Assembly: GCA_002347095.1 (NCBI GenBank)
Contig: DDWZ01000012.1
Span: 1-27,540, forward strand
Reading direction: 5' to 3'
Source of the DNA: Desulfobulbaceae bacterium UBA2273
GTDB lineage: Bacteria > Desulfobacterota > Desulfobulbia > Desulfobulbales > Desulfurivibrionaceae
DNA length: 27,540 bases
A program made the position numbers and the translations under genes. How positions within the stretch are numbered: position 1 is the first letter of the stretch; every line of letters starts with the position of its first letter. The notes beneath the pieces were generated by a model. It was not told where the DNA came from and made no database searches. It saw nothing but the letters and a program-made list of their open reading frames with translations. Positions 7,433 to 15,684 of the stretch are shown in pieces.

Positions 7433-8323
7433 ATGAAAAATGATGGCGCAATGGAGCTTGTCTGCGAGGCTCCGGCAAAAATAAATCTCTACCTTGCCAT
7501 CAAGGGCAAACGGGCGGACGGGTTTCACGACCTGGAAACCCGGATGCTCAAAATCACCCTGGCAGATCGTCTGTGTCTTGCCGCACGGGATTCCGGCATC
7601 ACCGTGGAGTGTCCGGGAAGCGAGCTGCCCGCCGGGGAAGGCAATCTTGTCCATCGGGCCGCGAAACGGTTTTTCGCCGCCCATGGCAGAGGCGGGGGCG
7701 TGCATATCGTCCTGGAGAAAAAAGTCCCCATTGCCGCGGGGCTGGGAGGAGGGAGCAGTGATGCCGCCGCTGTACTGCGCGGCCTGAATACACTCCACGG
7801 TTTCCCTTTTTCCTTGCGCCAGCTTGCGGACCTGGCGCGGCCGCTGGGAGCCGACGTGCCGTTTTTTGTGCATGATTGCACCGCGGCCTGGGCCACCGGG
7901 ATCGGCGACGAGATCCAGGCCGAGGATATTCCCTTTCTCGGATGGATCGTTCTGGTAAACCCTGGATTTGCCGTGTCCACCAAGTGGGTGTATGAGAATT
8001 TTACGTTGACAACGGGTGGCAATCCATATATCTTAGGCCGCGACTTCGTGCATGGTAATGATGCATGTGCCGGGCCGGGGAATCTTCCTTTATATAACGA
8101 CTTAGAGGCCGTGACCATCGGGAAATATCCGGAGCTCGGCCGCATCAAAGATGAGCTTCTGGCTGCTGGCGCCCACGGGGCATTGATGTCCGGCAGCGGC
8201 CCCACAGTGTTTGGTCTTTTTGCAGACGAGGCGCAAGCGCGGAAGAGCGTTGCTCGTTTTGCCCAGCGTTACGGCCGGAATGTCTTTCTGGCAAGACCAC
8301 TGAGCACACAGGAAAAGCTTTAA
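7433..8323 (+). CDS. ispE: 4-diphosphocytidyl-2-C-methyl-D-erythritol kinase
   Basis: GHMP-family kinase of the non-mevalonate (MEP) isoprenoid pathway; it phosphorylates the 2-hydroxyl of CDP-methylerythritol with ATP. The 296-residue product shows the substrate motif PAKINLYL near residue 12, the ATP-binding loop VPIAAGLGGGSSDAAA near the middle, and the C-terminal motif MSGSGPTVFGLF. The ATG at 7433 is preferred with GGAG (7417–7420) upstream; a later ATG at 7451 and a GTG at 7424 are alternatives. The stop lies only five bases before tRNA-Gln, so the tRNA is probably excised from the ispE–prs transcript. The ispE–prs order is common in bacteria. Confidence 0.96.
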   Translation: MKNDGAMELVCEAPAKINLYLAIKGKRADGFHDLETRMLKITLADRLCLAARDSGITVECPGSELPAGEGNLVHRAAKRFFAAHGRGGGVHIVLEKKVPIAAGLGGGSSDAAAVLRGLNTLHGFPFSLRQLADLARPLGADVPFFVHDCTAAWATGIGDEIQAEDIPFLGWIVLVNPGFAVSTKWVYENFTLTTGGNPYILGRDFVHGNDACAGPGNLPLYNDLEAVTIGKYPELGRIKDELLAAGAHGALMSGSGPTVFGLFADEAQARKSVARFAQRYGRNVFLARPLSTQEKL

Positions 8324-8328
8324 GGCGT

Positions 8329-8403
8329 TGGGGCGTCGTCAAGCGGTAAGACACAAGACTTTGACTCTTGCACTCGCAGGTTCGAATCCTGCCGCCCCAG
8401 CCA
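8329..8403 (+). tRNA. tRNA-Gln (anticodon TTG)
   Basis: Full cloverleaf with acceptor TGGGGCG/CGCCCCA, discriminator G and encoded CCA. The anticodon stem CAAGA/TCTTG encloses the loop CTTTGAC (anticodon TTG), and the T loop is TTCGAAT. It sits five bases after the ispE stop and 82 bases before prs, with no promoter of its own that I can see. Confidence 0.96.
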
Positions 8404-8485
8404 TTTTCTTATTCTCTGGCGCGCATATCTGGGTGAGGCGGGTCGAAGCGGCGGAAACACGATAACCCGAACTGCAGGCAACAGC

Positions 8486-9424
8486 ATGAAAGATATGAAG
8501 GTCTTTGCCGGTAACGCCAACCCAGCCCTGGCTGGGGATATATGCAACTATCTCGGGGTGCCCCTGTCCAAGGCGGAAGTCCGCCGGTTCAGCGATGGGG
8601 AAATCTTTGTCGAGATCGGCGAAAACGTCCGCGGCCGCGATGTGTTTATCATCCAGCCGACCTGCCCGCCCGTGAACGACCATCTCATGGAGCTGGTGAT
8701 CATGGTTGACGCCATGCGGCGCGCCTCTGCCCGCCGGATTACCGCGGTGCTTCCCTATTATGGCTATGCCAGACAGGATCGCAAGGTTGCCCCCAGGGTG
8801 CCCATCACCGCCAAGGTGGTGGCCGAGATGATGATGGTGGTCGGGGTGCGGCGGGTTCTGACCATGGACCTCCACGCCGGGCAGATTCAGGGATTTTTTA
8901 ACATCCCGGTGGACAACCTGTTTGCCGCCCCGGTACTGCTTGATTACATCTCGCAGAAGTTGAGCAACGACGTGGTCATGGTTTCTCCGGATGCCGGCGG
9001 GGTTGAGCGGACCCGCGCATTCGCCAAGCGGTTGAATGCCAGCCTGGCCATTGTCGACAAGCGGCGGGAGCGGGCCAACGAATGCAAGGCGATGAACGTC
9101 ATCGGCGACGTTTCCGGCAAGACCGCGATTTTGCTGGACGACATGGTCGATACCGCCGGAACCCTGTGCGCCGGGGCCGATGCCCTCATCGATGCGGGCG
9201 CTACGGATGTGTATGCCTGTTGTTCCCATGGCGTGCTTTCCGGGCCGGCCATTGAGCGGCTGGAAAAGTCGAAGATCAAAACCCTGATCATCACCGACAG
9301 CATTCCCCTGAGCGAAGCCGCCCGGAATTGCAAGAAGATCAAGGTGCTTTCCGTCTGCAAGCTGTTGGGTGAGGCGGTGAAGCGGATTCACAGTGAGGAT
9401 TCTGTCAGTTCATTATTTGTCTAG
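8486..9424 (+). CDS. prs: Ribose-phosphate pyrophosphokinase (PRPP synthetase)
   Basis: Makes 5-phosphoribosyl 1-pyrophosphate from ribose 5-phosphate and ATP, feeding purine, pyrimidine, histidine, NAD and tryptophan synthesis. The 312-residue length is standard. Recognisable stretches are [11 protein letters not shown], the ATP region [22 protein letters not shown], the flexible-loop residues KRR (about 192–194), and the PRPP loop [12 protein letters not shown] second ATG three codons in is possible. It lies in the conserved order ispE–tRNA–prs–rplY–pth. PurN and PyrR, encoded at 17360–18498, belong to pathways that draw on this product. Confidence 0.97.
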   Translation: MKDMKVFAGNANPALAGDICNYLGVPLSKAEVRRFSDGEIFVEIGENVRGRDVFIIQPTCPPVNDHLMELVIMVDAMRRASARRITAVLPYYGYARQDRKVAPRVPITAKVVAEMMMVVGVRRVLTMDLHAGQIQGFFNIPVDNLFAAPVLLDYISQKLSNDVVMVSPDAGGVERTRAFAKRLNASLAIVDKRRERANECKAMNVIGDVSGKTAILLDDMVDTAGTLCAGADALIDAGATDVYACCSHGVLSGPAIERLEKSKIKTLIITDSIPLSEAARNCKKIKVLSVCKLLGEAVKRIHSEDSVSSLFV

Positions 9425-9448
9425 TGAGTAAGACAGAGATATCTATAC

Positions 9449-9488
9449 AACCGGAGGCCACTGCTATTGTGGCCGTTGCTGGTTTTTT
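9449..9488 (+). terminator. Terminator-like hairpin between prs and rplY
   Basis: GGCCAC (9456–9461) pairs with GTGGCC (9469–9474). The outer AACC (9449–9452) can pair with GGTT (9481–9484) across an internal loop, running directly into six T (9483–9488). It may be a partial terminator or an attenuator before the ribosomal-protein gene. Confidence 0.4.
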
Positions 9489-9522
9489 GTTATGAGAATC
9501 GGTACATGAGGAGGTCAGTTCA

Positions 9523-10092
9523 ATGTTACAAATCGCTATGACGGCGCGGGTCCGGAAAACTGTTGGCAAAGGTGCGGCAAGGACAATGCGCAGGGCAGGG
9601 AACACCCCTGCTGTTATTTATGGTCCGCTGGGCGCTCCTATTTCCCTGGAATGCAACACCAAGGATCTCACCCAGGGGTTGCTCTCGATCCACAGAAAAA
9701 ATGCCTTCATCAATCTGGAGATTGATGAGGACGGCAAGAAATCGGTGCGCCACGTTATTACCCGGGAGATTCAGACGGATCCGGTACAGGACAATGTTCT
9801 GCATGCCGATTTCTATGAAGTTTCCCTTGATAAGCCCATGGTATTCAAGGTGCCGCTCAAGTATGTCGGCAAAGCCAAGGGCGTTGACCTGGGCGGCGAT
9901 ATGACCATCGTCAAGAACAAGATCACTGTCTCCGGCAAGCTGCTTGATATCCCCGATGTTATCGAGGTTGATGTAGCTCCCCTGGATCGGGGCGTGGCTC
10001 TGACCTGCAAGGAACTCGGTCTTTCCGCGGGTGTAACCCTGGTGACCGACCCGGATGCTGTTTGCGTTTCCATCTCCGGCGTTGCAGAGTAG
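9523..10092 (+). CDS. rplY: 50S ribosomal protein bL25 (long, Ctc/TL5 type)
   Basis: Binds 5S rRNA in the large ribosomal subunit. The 189-residue protein is the two-domain form: the L25 N-terminal domain (about 1–95, with GKGAARTMRRAGNTPAVIYG) and the β-rich TL5-type C-terminal domain (about 100–185). AGGAGGT lies about 7 bases before the ATG. It sits between prs and pth, an arrangement widely seen in bacteria. A strong terminator follows 35 bases after the stop. Confidence 0.96.
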   Translation: MLQIAMTARVRKTVGKGAARTMRRAGNTPAVIYGPLGAPISLECNTKDLTQGLLSIHRKNAFINLEIDEDGKKSVRHVITREIQTDPVQDNVLHADFYEVSLDKPMVFKVPLKYVGKAKGVDLGGDMTIVKNKITVSGKLLDIPDVIEVDVAPLDRGVALTCKELGLSAGVTLVTDPDAVCVSISGVAE

Positions 10093-10127
10093 CCGCCGGA
10101 AATACGTTTCTTCAATACAGCGTTGTC

Positions 10128-10166
10128 AAAGCCGAAGAGAGGAGCTTCCTTTTTTCGGCTTTTTTT
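10128..10166 (+). terminator. Intrinsic terminator of rplY
   Basis: AAAGCCGAAGAGAGGA (10128–10143) pairs along its full length, including two G·T pairs, with 10147–10162 around a 3-base loop. The 3' arm ends in a T run reaching 10166. Confidence 0.85.
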
Positions 10167-10221
10167 ATCGGGCTGGGCTGCAGGCGCGTTCCGATGGCGT
10201 AAGAGGAAAGAGGGCACTATC

Positions 10222-10785
10222 GTGTACGTCGTGGTTGGCTTGGGAAATCCCGGCAAGGAATATGCTGCTACCCGGCATAATATCGGTTTTATTTTCCTCG
10301 ATTATCTGGCGGAAAAATACCGGTTTGTTTTCAAGGGAACAAAATGGCAGGCGGAAGCGGCAAAGGATCTTTCCTGGGGCTATCCGGTTCTTTTTGTCAA
10401 GCCGCAGACCTATATGAACAGAAGCGGCGTTGCGGTACGGGCGATTGCCGACTTTTATCAGGTTGAACCCAGCCGGATCATCGTGATCCACGACGATCTT
10501 GATCTGCCCCTGGGGCGGACCAAGATCATGCTCAACCGGGGGGCAGGCGGCCATAACGGCATCCGCTCCCTGATCGAGCATCTTGGCACCAATGATTTCG
10601 TGCGGGTGCGGGTTGGCATCGGGCGTCCGGACAATGCGGAGCGGGTGAGTGATTTTGTGCTTTCCCGCTTTGGGCAGGATGAAGCGGAGATGGTGCGCGA
10701 AGAACTTGCGCGCATTGAGACCGGGGTGCGTCTTATCATGGAACAAGGGGCCGCCGCTGCCATGAACCGTGTCAATTCGGAGTAG
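10222..10785 (+). CDS. pth: Peptidyl-tRNA hydrolase
   Basis: Releases peptides from prematurely dropped peptidyl-tRNA, recycling tRNA. The 187-residue product begins VYVVVGLGNPGKEYAATRHN, carrying the family's Asn9 and catalytic His19. YMNRSG, the acidic HDDLDLPLG motif and GGHNGIRS follow. The GTG start at 10222 is chosen because the conserved family start is exactly here and AGAGG lies about 8 bases upstream. Extension to an ATG at 10123 would translate through the rplY terminator. Because of that terminator, pth needs read-through or a promoter that I cannot identify. Confidence 0.95.
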   Translation: MYVVVGLGNPGKEYAATRHNIGFIFLDYLAEKYRFVFKGTKWQAEAAKDLSWGYPVLFVKPQTYMNRSGVAVRAIADFYQVEPSRIIVIHDDLDLPLGRTKIMLNRGAGGHNGIRSLIEHLGTNDFVRVRVGIGRPDNAERVSDFVLSRFGQDEAEMVREELARIETGVRLIMEQGAAAAMNRVNSE

Positions 10786-10829
10786 TCGTAGTATAACGCC
10801 TTGTAATATCATGTTTTTTCAAGTTTGGA

Positions 10830-10857
10830 TTGATAATCCCGAGATCTGTGGTATAGT
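10830..10857 (+). promoter_or_regulatory. Promoter of carD
   Basis: TTGATA (10830–10835) and TATAGT (10852–10857) are separated by 16 bases. The implied start is near 10864, leaving a leader of about 85 bases. Confidence 0.5.
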
Positions 10858-10876
10858 GCCTCCTAATCTTCATTTC

Positions 10877-10944
10877 TTCGCCGGTGTTGGAGTGCTTCCT
10901 TGTAGAAAAAGGAACAGGGTGTTCCGTAATCGGCGAAAGGGAGG
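10877..10944 (+). promoter_or_regulatory. Structured 5' leader of carD
   Basis: TTCGCCG (10877–10883) pairs with CGGCGAA (10931–10937), which ends one base before the ribosome-binding site GGGAGG (10939–10944). Inside lies a perfect six-base hairpin, GGAACA-GGG-TGTTCC (10911–10925). The fold would sit directly against the ribosome-binding site of carD. Confidence 0.4.
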
Positions 10945-10949
10945 CACGT

Positions 10950-11435
10950 GTGTTTAACGTTGGTGATATGGCAGTATATCCGGCCCATGGCGTTGGCAAG
11001 ATAGAGTCCATCGAGCAGCGGCAGGTCGGGGACAAGCAGCAATCCTTTTATGTGATGAAGATTCTCGATTCAAGCATGGTGATCATGATCCCCACCGCAG
11101 GGTGCAAGAATGTGGGGCTGAGAAATATCATCAGCTCCAAGGATGTGAGCAAGATCTACGACATCCTGAATGAAAAGGATGTGGCCATCGTTTCCCAGCC
11201 GTGGAACCAGCGGTATCGCGAGTACATGGAAAAAATCAAGACCGGGTCTGTTTACGAAATTGCCTCGGTGCTGCGCGATCTTTTTCTCCTGCGAGTGGAC
11301 AAGGATCTTTCCTTTGGCGAACGCAAGATGATGGACACCGCCAAAAGCCTTCTGGTGAAAGAAATAGCCCTTGCCAACGAAGCCAGGGAAACCGAGACCC
11401 AGGTGGAAAAGAACATCGAGCAGATTTTTTCCTGA
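10950..11435 (+). CDS. carD: CarD-family RNA polymerase-binding transcription regulator
   Basis: CarD/CdnL proteins bind the RNA polymerase β subunit and stabilise open complexes at promoters such as those of rRNA. The 161-residue product has the N-terminal Tudor-like domain (FNVGDMAVYPAHGVGKIESIE, about 1–60) and a helical C-terminal DNA-interacting domain ending in acidic helices. The GTG at 10950 is chosen because GGGAGG lies 5 bases upstream and the family begins here; extension to 10884 would run through the structured leader. The gene has its own promoter and terminator. Adjacency to pth suits a growth-related role. Confidence 0.93.
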   Translation: MFNVGDMAVYPAHGVGKIESIEQRQVGDKQQSFYVMKILDSSMVIMIPTAGCKNVGLRNIISSKDVSKIYDILNEKDVAIVSQPWNQRYREYMEKIKTGSVYEIASVLRDLFLLRVDKDLSFGERKMMDTAKSLLVKEIALANEARETETQVEKNIEQIFS

Positions 11436-11483
11436 TCCAGGCCTGCCTGGCCCATGGTGTTGCCGTAAATTGCTTTTGACCTT

Positions 11484-11522
11484 CCCGCCTGTGCTATCAT
11501 TCGGTAGCACGGGTGTTTTTTT
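11484..11522 (+). terminator. Intrinsic terminator of carD
   Basis: GTGCTA (11491–11496) pairs with TAGCAC (11505–11510), extended by CCC/GGG beyond a bulge. Seven T follow at 11516–11522. Confidence 0.7.
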
Positions 11523-11582
11523 GTATGCTGAAACGTTTCCCCCTATTTTCTTATGAAGCCACTTTTTTCTCCCCGGGATCCT

Positions 11583-12518
11583 ATGATTGAGAAGAGCCTC
11601 TTTACCATCGAAAGGGGGGGGCAGCGTCTTGATCAGTATCTGGCAAGCCGATTCGAGCGGGAAGGATTGACCCGTTCGCGGATTCAGCAGCTTATCCGGA
11701 GCGGAATGGTATTGGTGAACGGGATTCCCCTGAAAGCCAAACATATTCTCCAGGCTGGGGACGCGCTTACGGTGACGATCCCTCCGCAACTCCCGTCCCA
11801 CCTGATTCCAGAGCAGGTCGATTTTATTACTCTCCACGAGGACGAGGATCTCATCGTCTTGATTAAGCCCCCCGGAGTCGTGGTGCATCCGGCCGCCGGC
11901 CACAGCACGGCAACCCTGGTGCATGGCCTTCTCCATCATTGCGGGGGGTTATCCGGGGTAAATGGGGAGTTGCGTCCCGGGATCGTCCACCGGCTTGACA
12001 AGGACACCTCCGGAGTCATGGTGGTGGCCAAAACGGATTATGCCCACCAGACCCTGGCCGCCCAGTTCAAGGAGCGCGAGGTGGCAAAGATTTATCAGGC
12101 CCTTGTCGATGGCAGGCTCATTGGTGAATCCGGCAGGGTTGCGCTGTCCATTGGCCGTCATCCGGTGCATCGGAAAAAAATGGCGATTCGGGAAGATGGC
12201 CGGGAGGCCGTGACCAACTGGCGGGTGCTGGAACGCTTTGCCCAGGGGTTGGCCCTTTTGGAACTTGGCCTGGAAACCGGGCGCACCCATCAAATTCGGG
12301 TGCACATGGCCGCTCTGTCCCATCCGGTGGCCGGTGATCCGGTCTATGGCCGGAAAAACCCCTGTTATCAGGAGCTGGGGATAACCCGCCAATGTTTGCA
12401 CGCTCATACCCTGGCCTTCTCCCATCCCAGAACCGGAGAGGATTTACGGTTTACCGCGCCGCTCTGGCCGGATATGCTGCAGGCCTTGGAGTTGTTGCGA
12501 CAGGCGGGCGGCGTATAG
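11583..12518 (+). CDS. rluD: RluA/RluD-family 23S rRNA pseudouridine synthase
   Basis: Isomerises uridines in 23S rRNA (RluD makes positions 1911, 1915 and 1917 in E. coli). The 311-residue product has an N-terminal S4 RNA-binding domain (about 10–75) and the catalytic motif HRLDKDTSG at 136–144, with Asp139 as nucleophile, the same number as in E. coli RluD. KIYQALVDG and GRTHQIRVH follow. Length and layout fit RluD best, but other RluA-type paralogues cannot be excluded. The start at 11583 matches the family; an ATG ten codons upstream (11553) is possible, and neither has a good ribosome-binding site. Codons near the start contain a run of eight G (11614–11621) with the frame intact. Confidence 0.9.
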   Translation: MIEKSLFTIERGGQRLDQYLASRFEREGLTRSRIQQLIRSGMVLVNGIPLKAKHILQAGDALTVTIPPQLPSHLIPEQVDFITLHEDEDLIVLIKPPGVVVHPAAGHSTATLVHGLLHHCGGLSGVNGELRPGIVHRLDKDTSGVMVVAKTDYAHQTLAAQFKEREVAKIYQALVDGRLIGESGRVALSIGRHPVHRKKMAIREDGREAVTNWRVLERFAQGLALLELGLETGRTHQIRVHMAALSHPVAGDPVYGRKNPCYQELGITRQCLHAHTLAFSHPRTGEDLRFTAPLWPDMLQALELLRQAGGV

Positions 12519-12599
12519 GGGCCGTTAGGGAAACGAGTTCTCTTCTTGGTCATCGCCGTTTCGTTTGTTAGTATTTGAGTTATTTGTGAGGGTGCGACA

Positions 12600-13220
12600 G
12601 TGGTGCAGCAGGCGCGCAAAGCGGTGGTTGCCGTTACCGGGGGCATGGGCTCGGGCAAGAGTTCCGTGGCAGCCTATCTGTGTGAGATCGGCGGGGCCAT
12701 GGGGTTGAGTGCCGATGCCCTCTGCCGTCAGCTCCTTGAACCAGGGGCTGCCGGTTGGTTGGCCGTGCGCACGGCTTTCGGCGAGAGATTTTTTTTGGCG
12801 GATCAACGCATTGATCGGCCCTTGTTGCGCACGGTTCTTTTTGAGGACCGCGAATTCCGCCAGAGGCTCGACGCCCTGCTTCATCCCTTGGTGCGAGATG
12901 AGATAGCCGGTTGTCTCAAGAAGGAGAGCGGCCACACTTCCGGAAAACAGACTCGCTTCGTGGTCGAGGTGCCCCTGTTGTATGAAGCGGGCTGGGAACA
13001 TGATTTTTCCCAGGTTGTGGTGGCATATGCGGATGAGAAAACCTGTCTGCGCCGTCTTATGCTACGGGACCGGATAAGCGAGGCTGAGGCCGTAAAGGCC
13101 ATGGAGACGCAGATGCCCCTGGCGGACAAGGCTCTCCTTGCGGATTACGTCATTGATAACAGTGGTCCCTGGCCTGATACCTGTTTGCAGGTTGAGCATC
13201 TGCGAAACCTCCTGTGGTAG
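12600..13220 (+). CDS. coaE: Dephospho-CoA kinase
   Basis: Last step of coenzyme A synthesis: phosphorylates the 3'-hydroxyl of the dephospho-CoA ribose with ATP. The 206-residue P-loop kinase carries GGMGSGKS (residues 14–21), SADALCRQLL in place of the common D.I.R.L region, LHPLVRDEI (about 98–106) and VEVPLLYEAGWE (about 121–132). It starts at GTG 12600, with GAGGG about 7 bases upstream; the adjacent GTG at 12603 is equally possible. It follows rluD by 81 bases with no clear terminator between them, so cotranscription is plausible. Confidence 0.94.
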   Translation: MVQQARKAVVAVTGGMGSGKSSVAAYLCEIGGAMGLSADALCRQLLEPGAAGWLAVRTAFGERFFLADQRIDRPLLRTVLFEDREFRQRLDALLHPLVRDEIAGCLKKESGHTSGKQTRFVVEVPLLYEAGWEHDFSQVVVAYADEKTCLRRLMLRDRISEAEAVKAMETQMPLADKALLADYVIDNSGPWPDTCLQVEHLRNLLW

Positions 13221-13412
13221 GGCGTTGACCTTGGCCTTACGGGCGGCGTTCCGCGGAGTCCCTGGGCAAGTGTTGCGAGGAAACAGCAGGATGCGAGAAA
13301 AAAAGTGTTTAAGCAAATGGTTTAAGGTTGTAAGATACTGCGACATGAGACCGCGCAGGTATTGTGCGGTAACGAATGACGGACAACAGAGCGGATATAA
13401 GGTGACACTGAT

Positions 13413-14801
13413 TTGAAAAGTTCGAGTTTTCAGGATTCGGCGGAAGATACGGAAAGGGGAGAGGCATGTGCTTTTTCGGAAAATGATTCCGTGCCCCACC
13501 AACGGGCGGCAATGTCTTATCTTGCCGGGAGCCGTTTTTCGCAGACCTTTCTTGATTGTGCCAATGATCTGATCCAGAGCATCGACCGGGAAGGGCGATT
13601 TCTTTATGTCAACCGGGCCTGGCGGGAAACCTTGGGCTATGATGAGGCCGAGATTGCCGCTCTTTCTGTTTTCGATATCCTTGACCCGGAGTGCCGCGAG
13701 AATTGTGCTACTCTGTTTCGCGATATAGCCGCGGGCAAGATCTCGCACACCTACGAGGTGGTCTTTGTCGCCAAGAGCGGATGCCGCATCCCGGTGGAAG
13801 GAAAGATCAGCACCGATTTCAAGGATGGCGAACTGGTTGCAACCAGGGGAATATTCCGCGACATCAGCAAGCGGAAAGCAGCGGAAGACCTGTTGCGGGA
13901 TCAGAAACTGCTCACGGAGAAACTGATCCGCTACTCCGCAGTGCCTATTTTTGTTTTGGACCCGCAGCACCGGGTCACCGACTGGAACCGGGCCTGCGAG
14001 GTGCTCACCGGCATTCCCGCGGAACGGATGGTGGGAACTTCAAACCACTGGCAGGCATTTTATGGGAAAAAACGGCCGTGCCTGGCCGATCTGGTTATTG
14101 ATTCCGCCGACCGGCACAATCTCGACGCCCTGTATGCCTCGGCAAAAAAATCCGAATTCCTGGAAGATGGCATCCACGCAGAGGAATGGCTGGACGCGGT
14201 GGGGGGAGAGCGCCGTTATCTCTCCTGCGATGCCGTGCCTATCTATAACCACAACAAGGAACTTGTCGCGGTTATTGAAACCCTGCATGATCTCACCGAG
14301 CGCAAAAAGATGGAAGAGGCGCTCACCCGCCTTGCCACCACCGATACCCTGACCGGCATTTGCAATCGCGGTAAAATCGAGGAATCGTTGCGTCAGGAAA
14401 TGGCCAGGTCCGCCCGATATGGCAGCCCCCTGACCATTCTCCTCTTTGATCTTGATTTCTTCAAGAAGGTCAACGACACCTTTGGCCACTCCATCGGCGA
14501 CCAGGTTTTAAAAGAGGTTGCCGCCACCGTGGGTAAGCAGATCCGGGAAACGGATACTCTGGGGCGGTGGGGCGGCGAGGAGTTCATGGTGCTTTGCCCG
14601 GGGATCGTGGCCCAGGATGCGGTGGCCATAGCGGAAAAACTGCGGCAACGGGTGGAGGAGCTGCCGATTGGCGTCACCATCAGTTGCGGAATTGCCGGAT
14701 GCCTGCCGGGGGAGAGCATGGACGGGCTGATCAACCGGGCGGACAAGGCGCTGTATGCGGCCAAGCACTCAGGCCGTAATCTGGTGCGGCTGGCCGCCTG
14801 A
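13413..14801 (+). CDS. Diguanylate cyclase with two PAS domains
   Basis: Predicted to make cyclic di-GMP from two GTP. The order is an N-terminal Ser/Glu-rich leader (about 1–40), PAS 1 (about 42–160), PAS 2 (about 165–297) ending in a HDLTERKKMEEAL linker, then a GGDEF domain (about 300–460). The active-site motif is GGEEF at 387–391, with LLFDLDFFKKVND upstream. An intact inhibitory site RETD lies at 378–381, five residues before GGEEF, so product inhibition is expected. No membrane segment or signal peptide is visible, so it is a cytoplasmic sensor; the PAS ligand is unknown. The TTG start at 13413 has AAGGTG about 9 bases upstream; an ATG at 13512 is an alternative. The 192-base gap before it shows only a weak inverted repeat near 13351–13371. 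Confidence 0.9.
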   Translation: MKSSSFQDSAEDTERGEACAFSENDSVPHQRAAMSYLAGSRFSQTFLDCANDLIQSIDREGRFLYVNRAWRETLGYDEAEIAALSVFDILDPECRENCATLFRDIAAGKISHTYEVVFVAKSGCRIPVEGKISTDFKDGELVATRGIFRDISKRKAAEDLLRDQKLLTEKLIRYSAVPIFVLDPQHRVTDWNRACEVLTGIPAERMVGTSNHWQAFYGKKRPCLADLVIDSADRHNLDALYASAKKSEFLEDGIHAEEWLDAVGGERRYLSCDAVPIYNHNKELVAVIETLHDLTERKKMEEALTRLATTDTLTGICNRGKIEESLRQEMARSARYGSPLTILLFDLDFFKKVNDTFGHSIGDQVLKEVAATVGKQIRETDTLGRWGGEEFMVLCPGIVAQDAVAIAEKLRQRVEELPIGVTISCGIAGCLPGESMDGLINRADKALYAAKHSGRNLVRLAA

Positions 14802-14824
14802 GATAAGGCCTTCCAAATTTTTCG

Positions 14825-14945
14825 GTAACTCAAGGAAGAGTAACCGATTGGCAGTGGTGCAGATGCGCGGAAGAGGTCTGCGAAGTGTGCTATTGCACAC
14901 AAGCCGACCGATGACAAAGCAGATGCGGTGCCGCCAATCGGTTAC
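14825..14945. repeat. Palindromic element A, copy 2
   Basis: The centre matches copy 1 (1937–2059): GCAGATGCG occurs at 14859–14867 and again at 14919–14927, exactly 60 bases apart as in copy 1, with the TGTGC-TATT-GCACA hairpin between them. The outer arms GTAACCGATTGGC (14840–14852) and its exact complement (14933–14945) are unrelated in sequence to the arms of copy 1 but equally self-complementary. The arm tip GTAAC is repeated outside at 14825–14829. The right arm ends one base before the complement of the folE2 stop codon. The other side lies 23 bases after the stop of the diguanylate cyclase gene, so it could terminate both converging transcripts, although no long T run follows. Confidence 0.8.
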
Positions 14946-14946
14946 T

Positions 14947-15684
14947 TCAGCGGATCTCGTCGCTGTCCACATAGGCATAGGCGCTATGCTTGTGGATGGA
15001 TTCAAAGCTTTCCACGCTCACGGAAAACCAGGTGATGGCCGGATGGGCCATGGCCTGTTCCGCCACTTTGCGCACCGCGTCTTCTACAAACATCGGGTTG
15101 TTGTAGGCCTTTTCCGTCACGTACTTCTCATCCGGCCGTTTCAGCAGGGAATACACCTCGCAGGAACCGCCCGCCTCGGCCATGGCGATGAGCTCTTCCA
15201 TCCAGATAAATCCCGAATATTTGACAGTGAGATTCACCTCGCCCCGCTGGTTGTGGGCGCCGCAATCGCTGATCTCGCGTGAGCAGGGGCACAGGGTGGT
15301 TACCGGCACCCAGACCGAGAGGATAAAATCCTCATCCTTGCCGATGCCGCCGGTGAATCGGCATGTATATTCCATGAGCCCGGGCGTACCGGTGGCCGGC
15401 GCCTTTTTTTCCAGAAAATAGGGAAAGGTCATCTCCACGTGAGCTGATTCCGCCCGCAACTCTTCCTTCACCTCGGCCAGCAGATTTCTAAAAATCCGGT
15501 TGCTCATCTCGTCTTGATAGGTGTTCAGGACCTTGATGAAGGTGGAGACGCAGGATTCCCGATACTGGCTTGGCAGGCTGACCTGCAGGCTGATGCTGGC
15601 CACGGTCTCCTGCATGCCTCCGGATTTTTCGCGTATCCGCACCGGATACCTGATATCTTTTATGCCGACGGTATTAAGCTTCAT
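14947..15684 (-). CDS. folE2: GTP cyclohydrolase FolE2 (type IB)
   Basis: Converts GTP to 7,8-dihydroneopterin triphosphate, the entry to folate and queuosine/pterin synthesis. This is the COG1469 (FolE2) family, unrelated in sequence to zinc-dependent FolE. The 245-residue protein shows VGIKDIRYPV near the start, then VPVTTLCPCSREISDCGAHNQRG, with the family's catalytic Cys and Glu region at about 132–144. C-terminal FVEDAVRKVAEQ and SFESIHKHSAYA also match. The start at 15684 (MKLNTVG) is close to the usual family start, though the ribosome-binding site is weak and an upstream start is possible. It is divergent from the Hsp15-like gene. In other bacteria folE2 is often derepressed by zinc limitation; I see no clear Zur box here. 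Confidence 0.93.
   Translation of the reverse strand: MKLNTVGIKDIRYPVRIREKSGGMQETVASISLQVSLPSQYRESCVSTFIKVLNTYQDEMSNRIFRNLLAEVKEELRAESAHVEMTFPYFLEKKAPATGTPGLMEYTCRFTGGIGKDEDFILSVWVPVTTLCPCSREISDCGAHNQRGEVNLTVKYSGFIWMEELIAMAEAGGSCEVYSLLKRPDEKYVTEKAYNNPMFVEDAVRKVAEQAMAHPAITWFSVSVESFESIHKHSAYAYVDSDEIR

Noticed and set aside
13351..13371. Operator or terminator before the diguanylate cyclase
   Set aside because: ACCGCGC and GTGCGGT pair only through a seven-base stem with a wobble, and no T run or known operator pattern follows.
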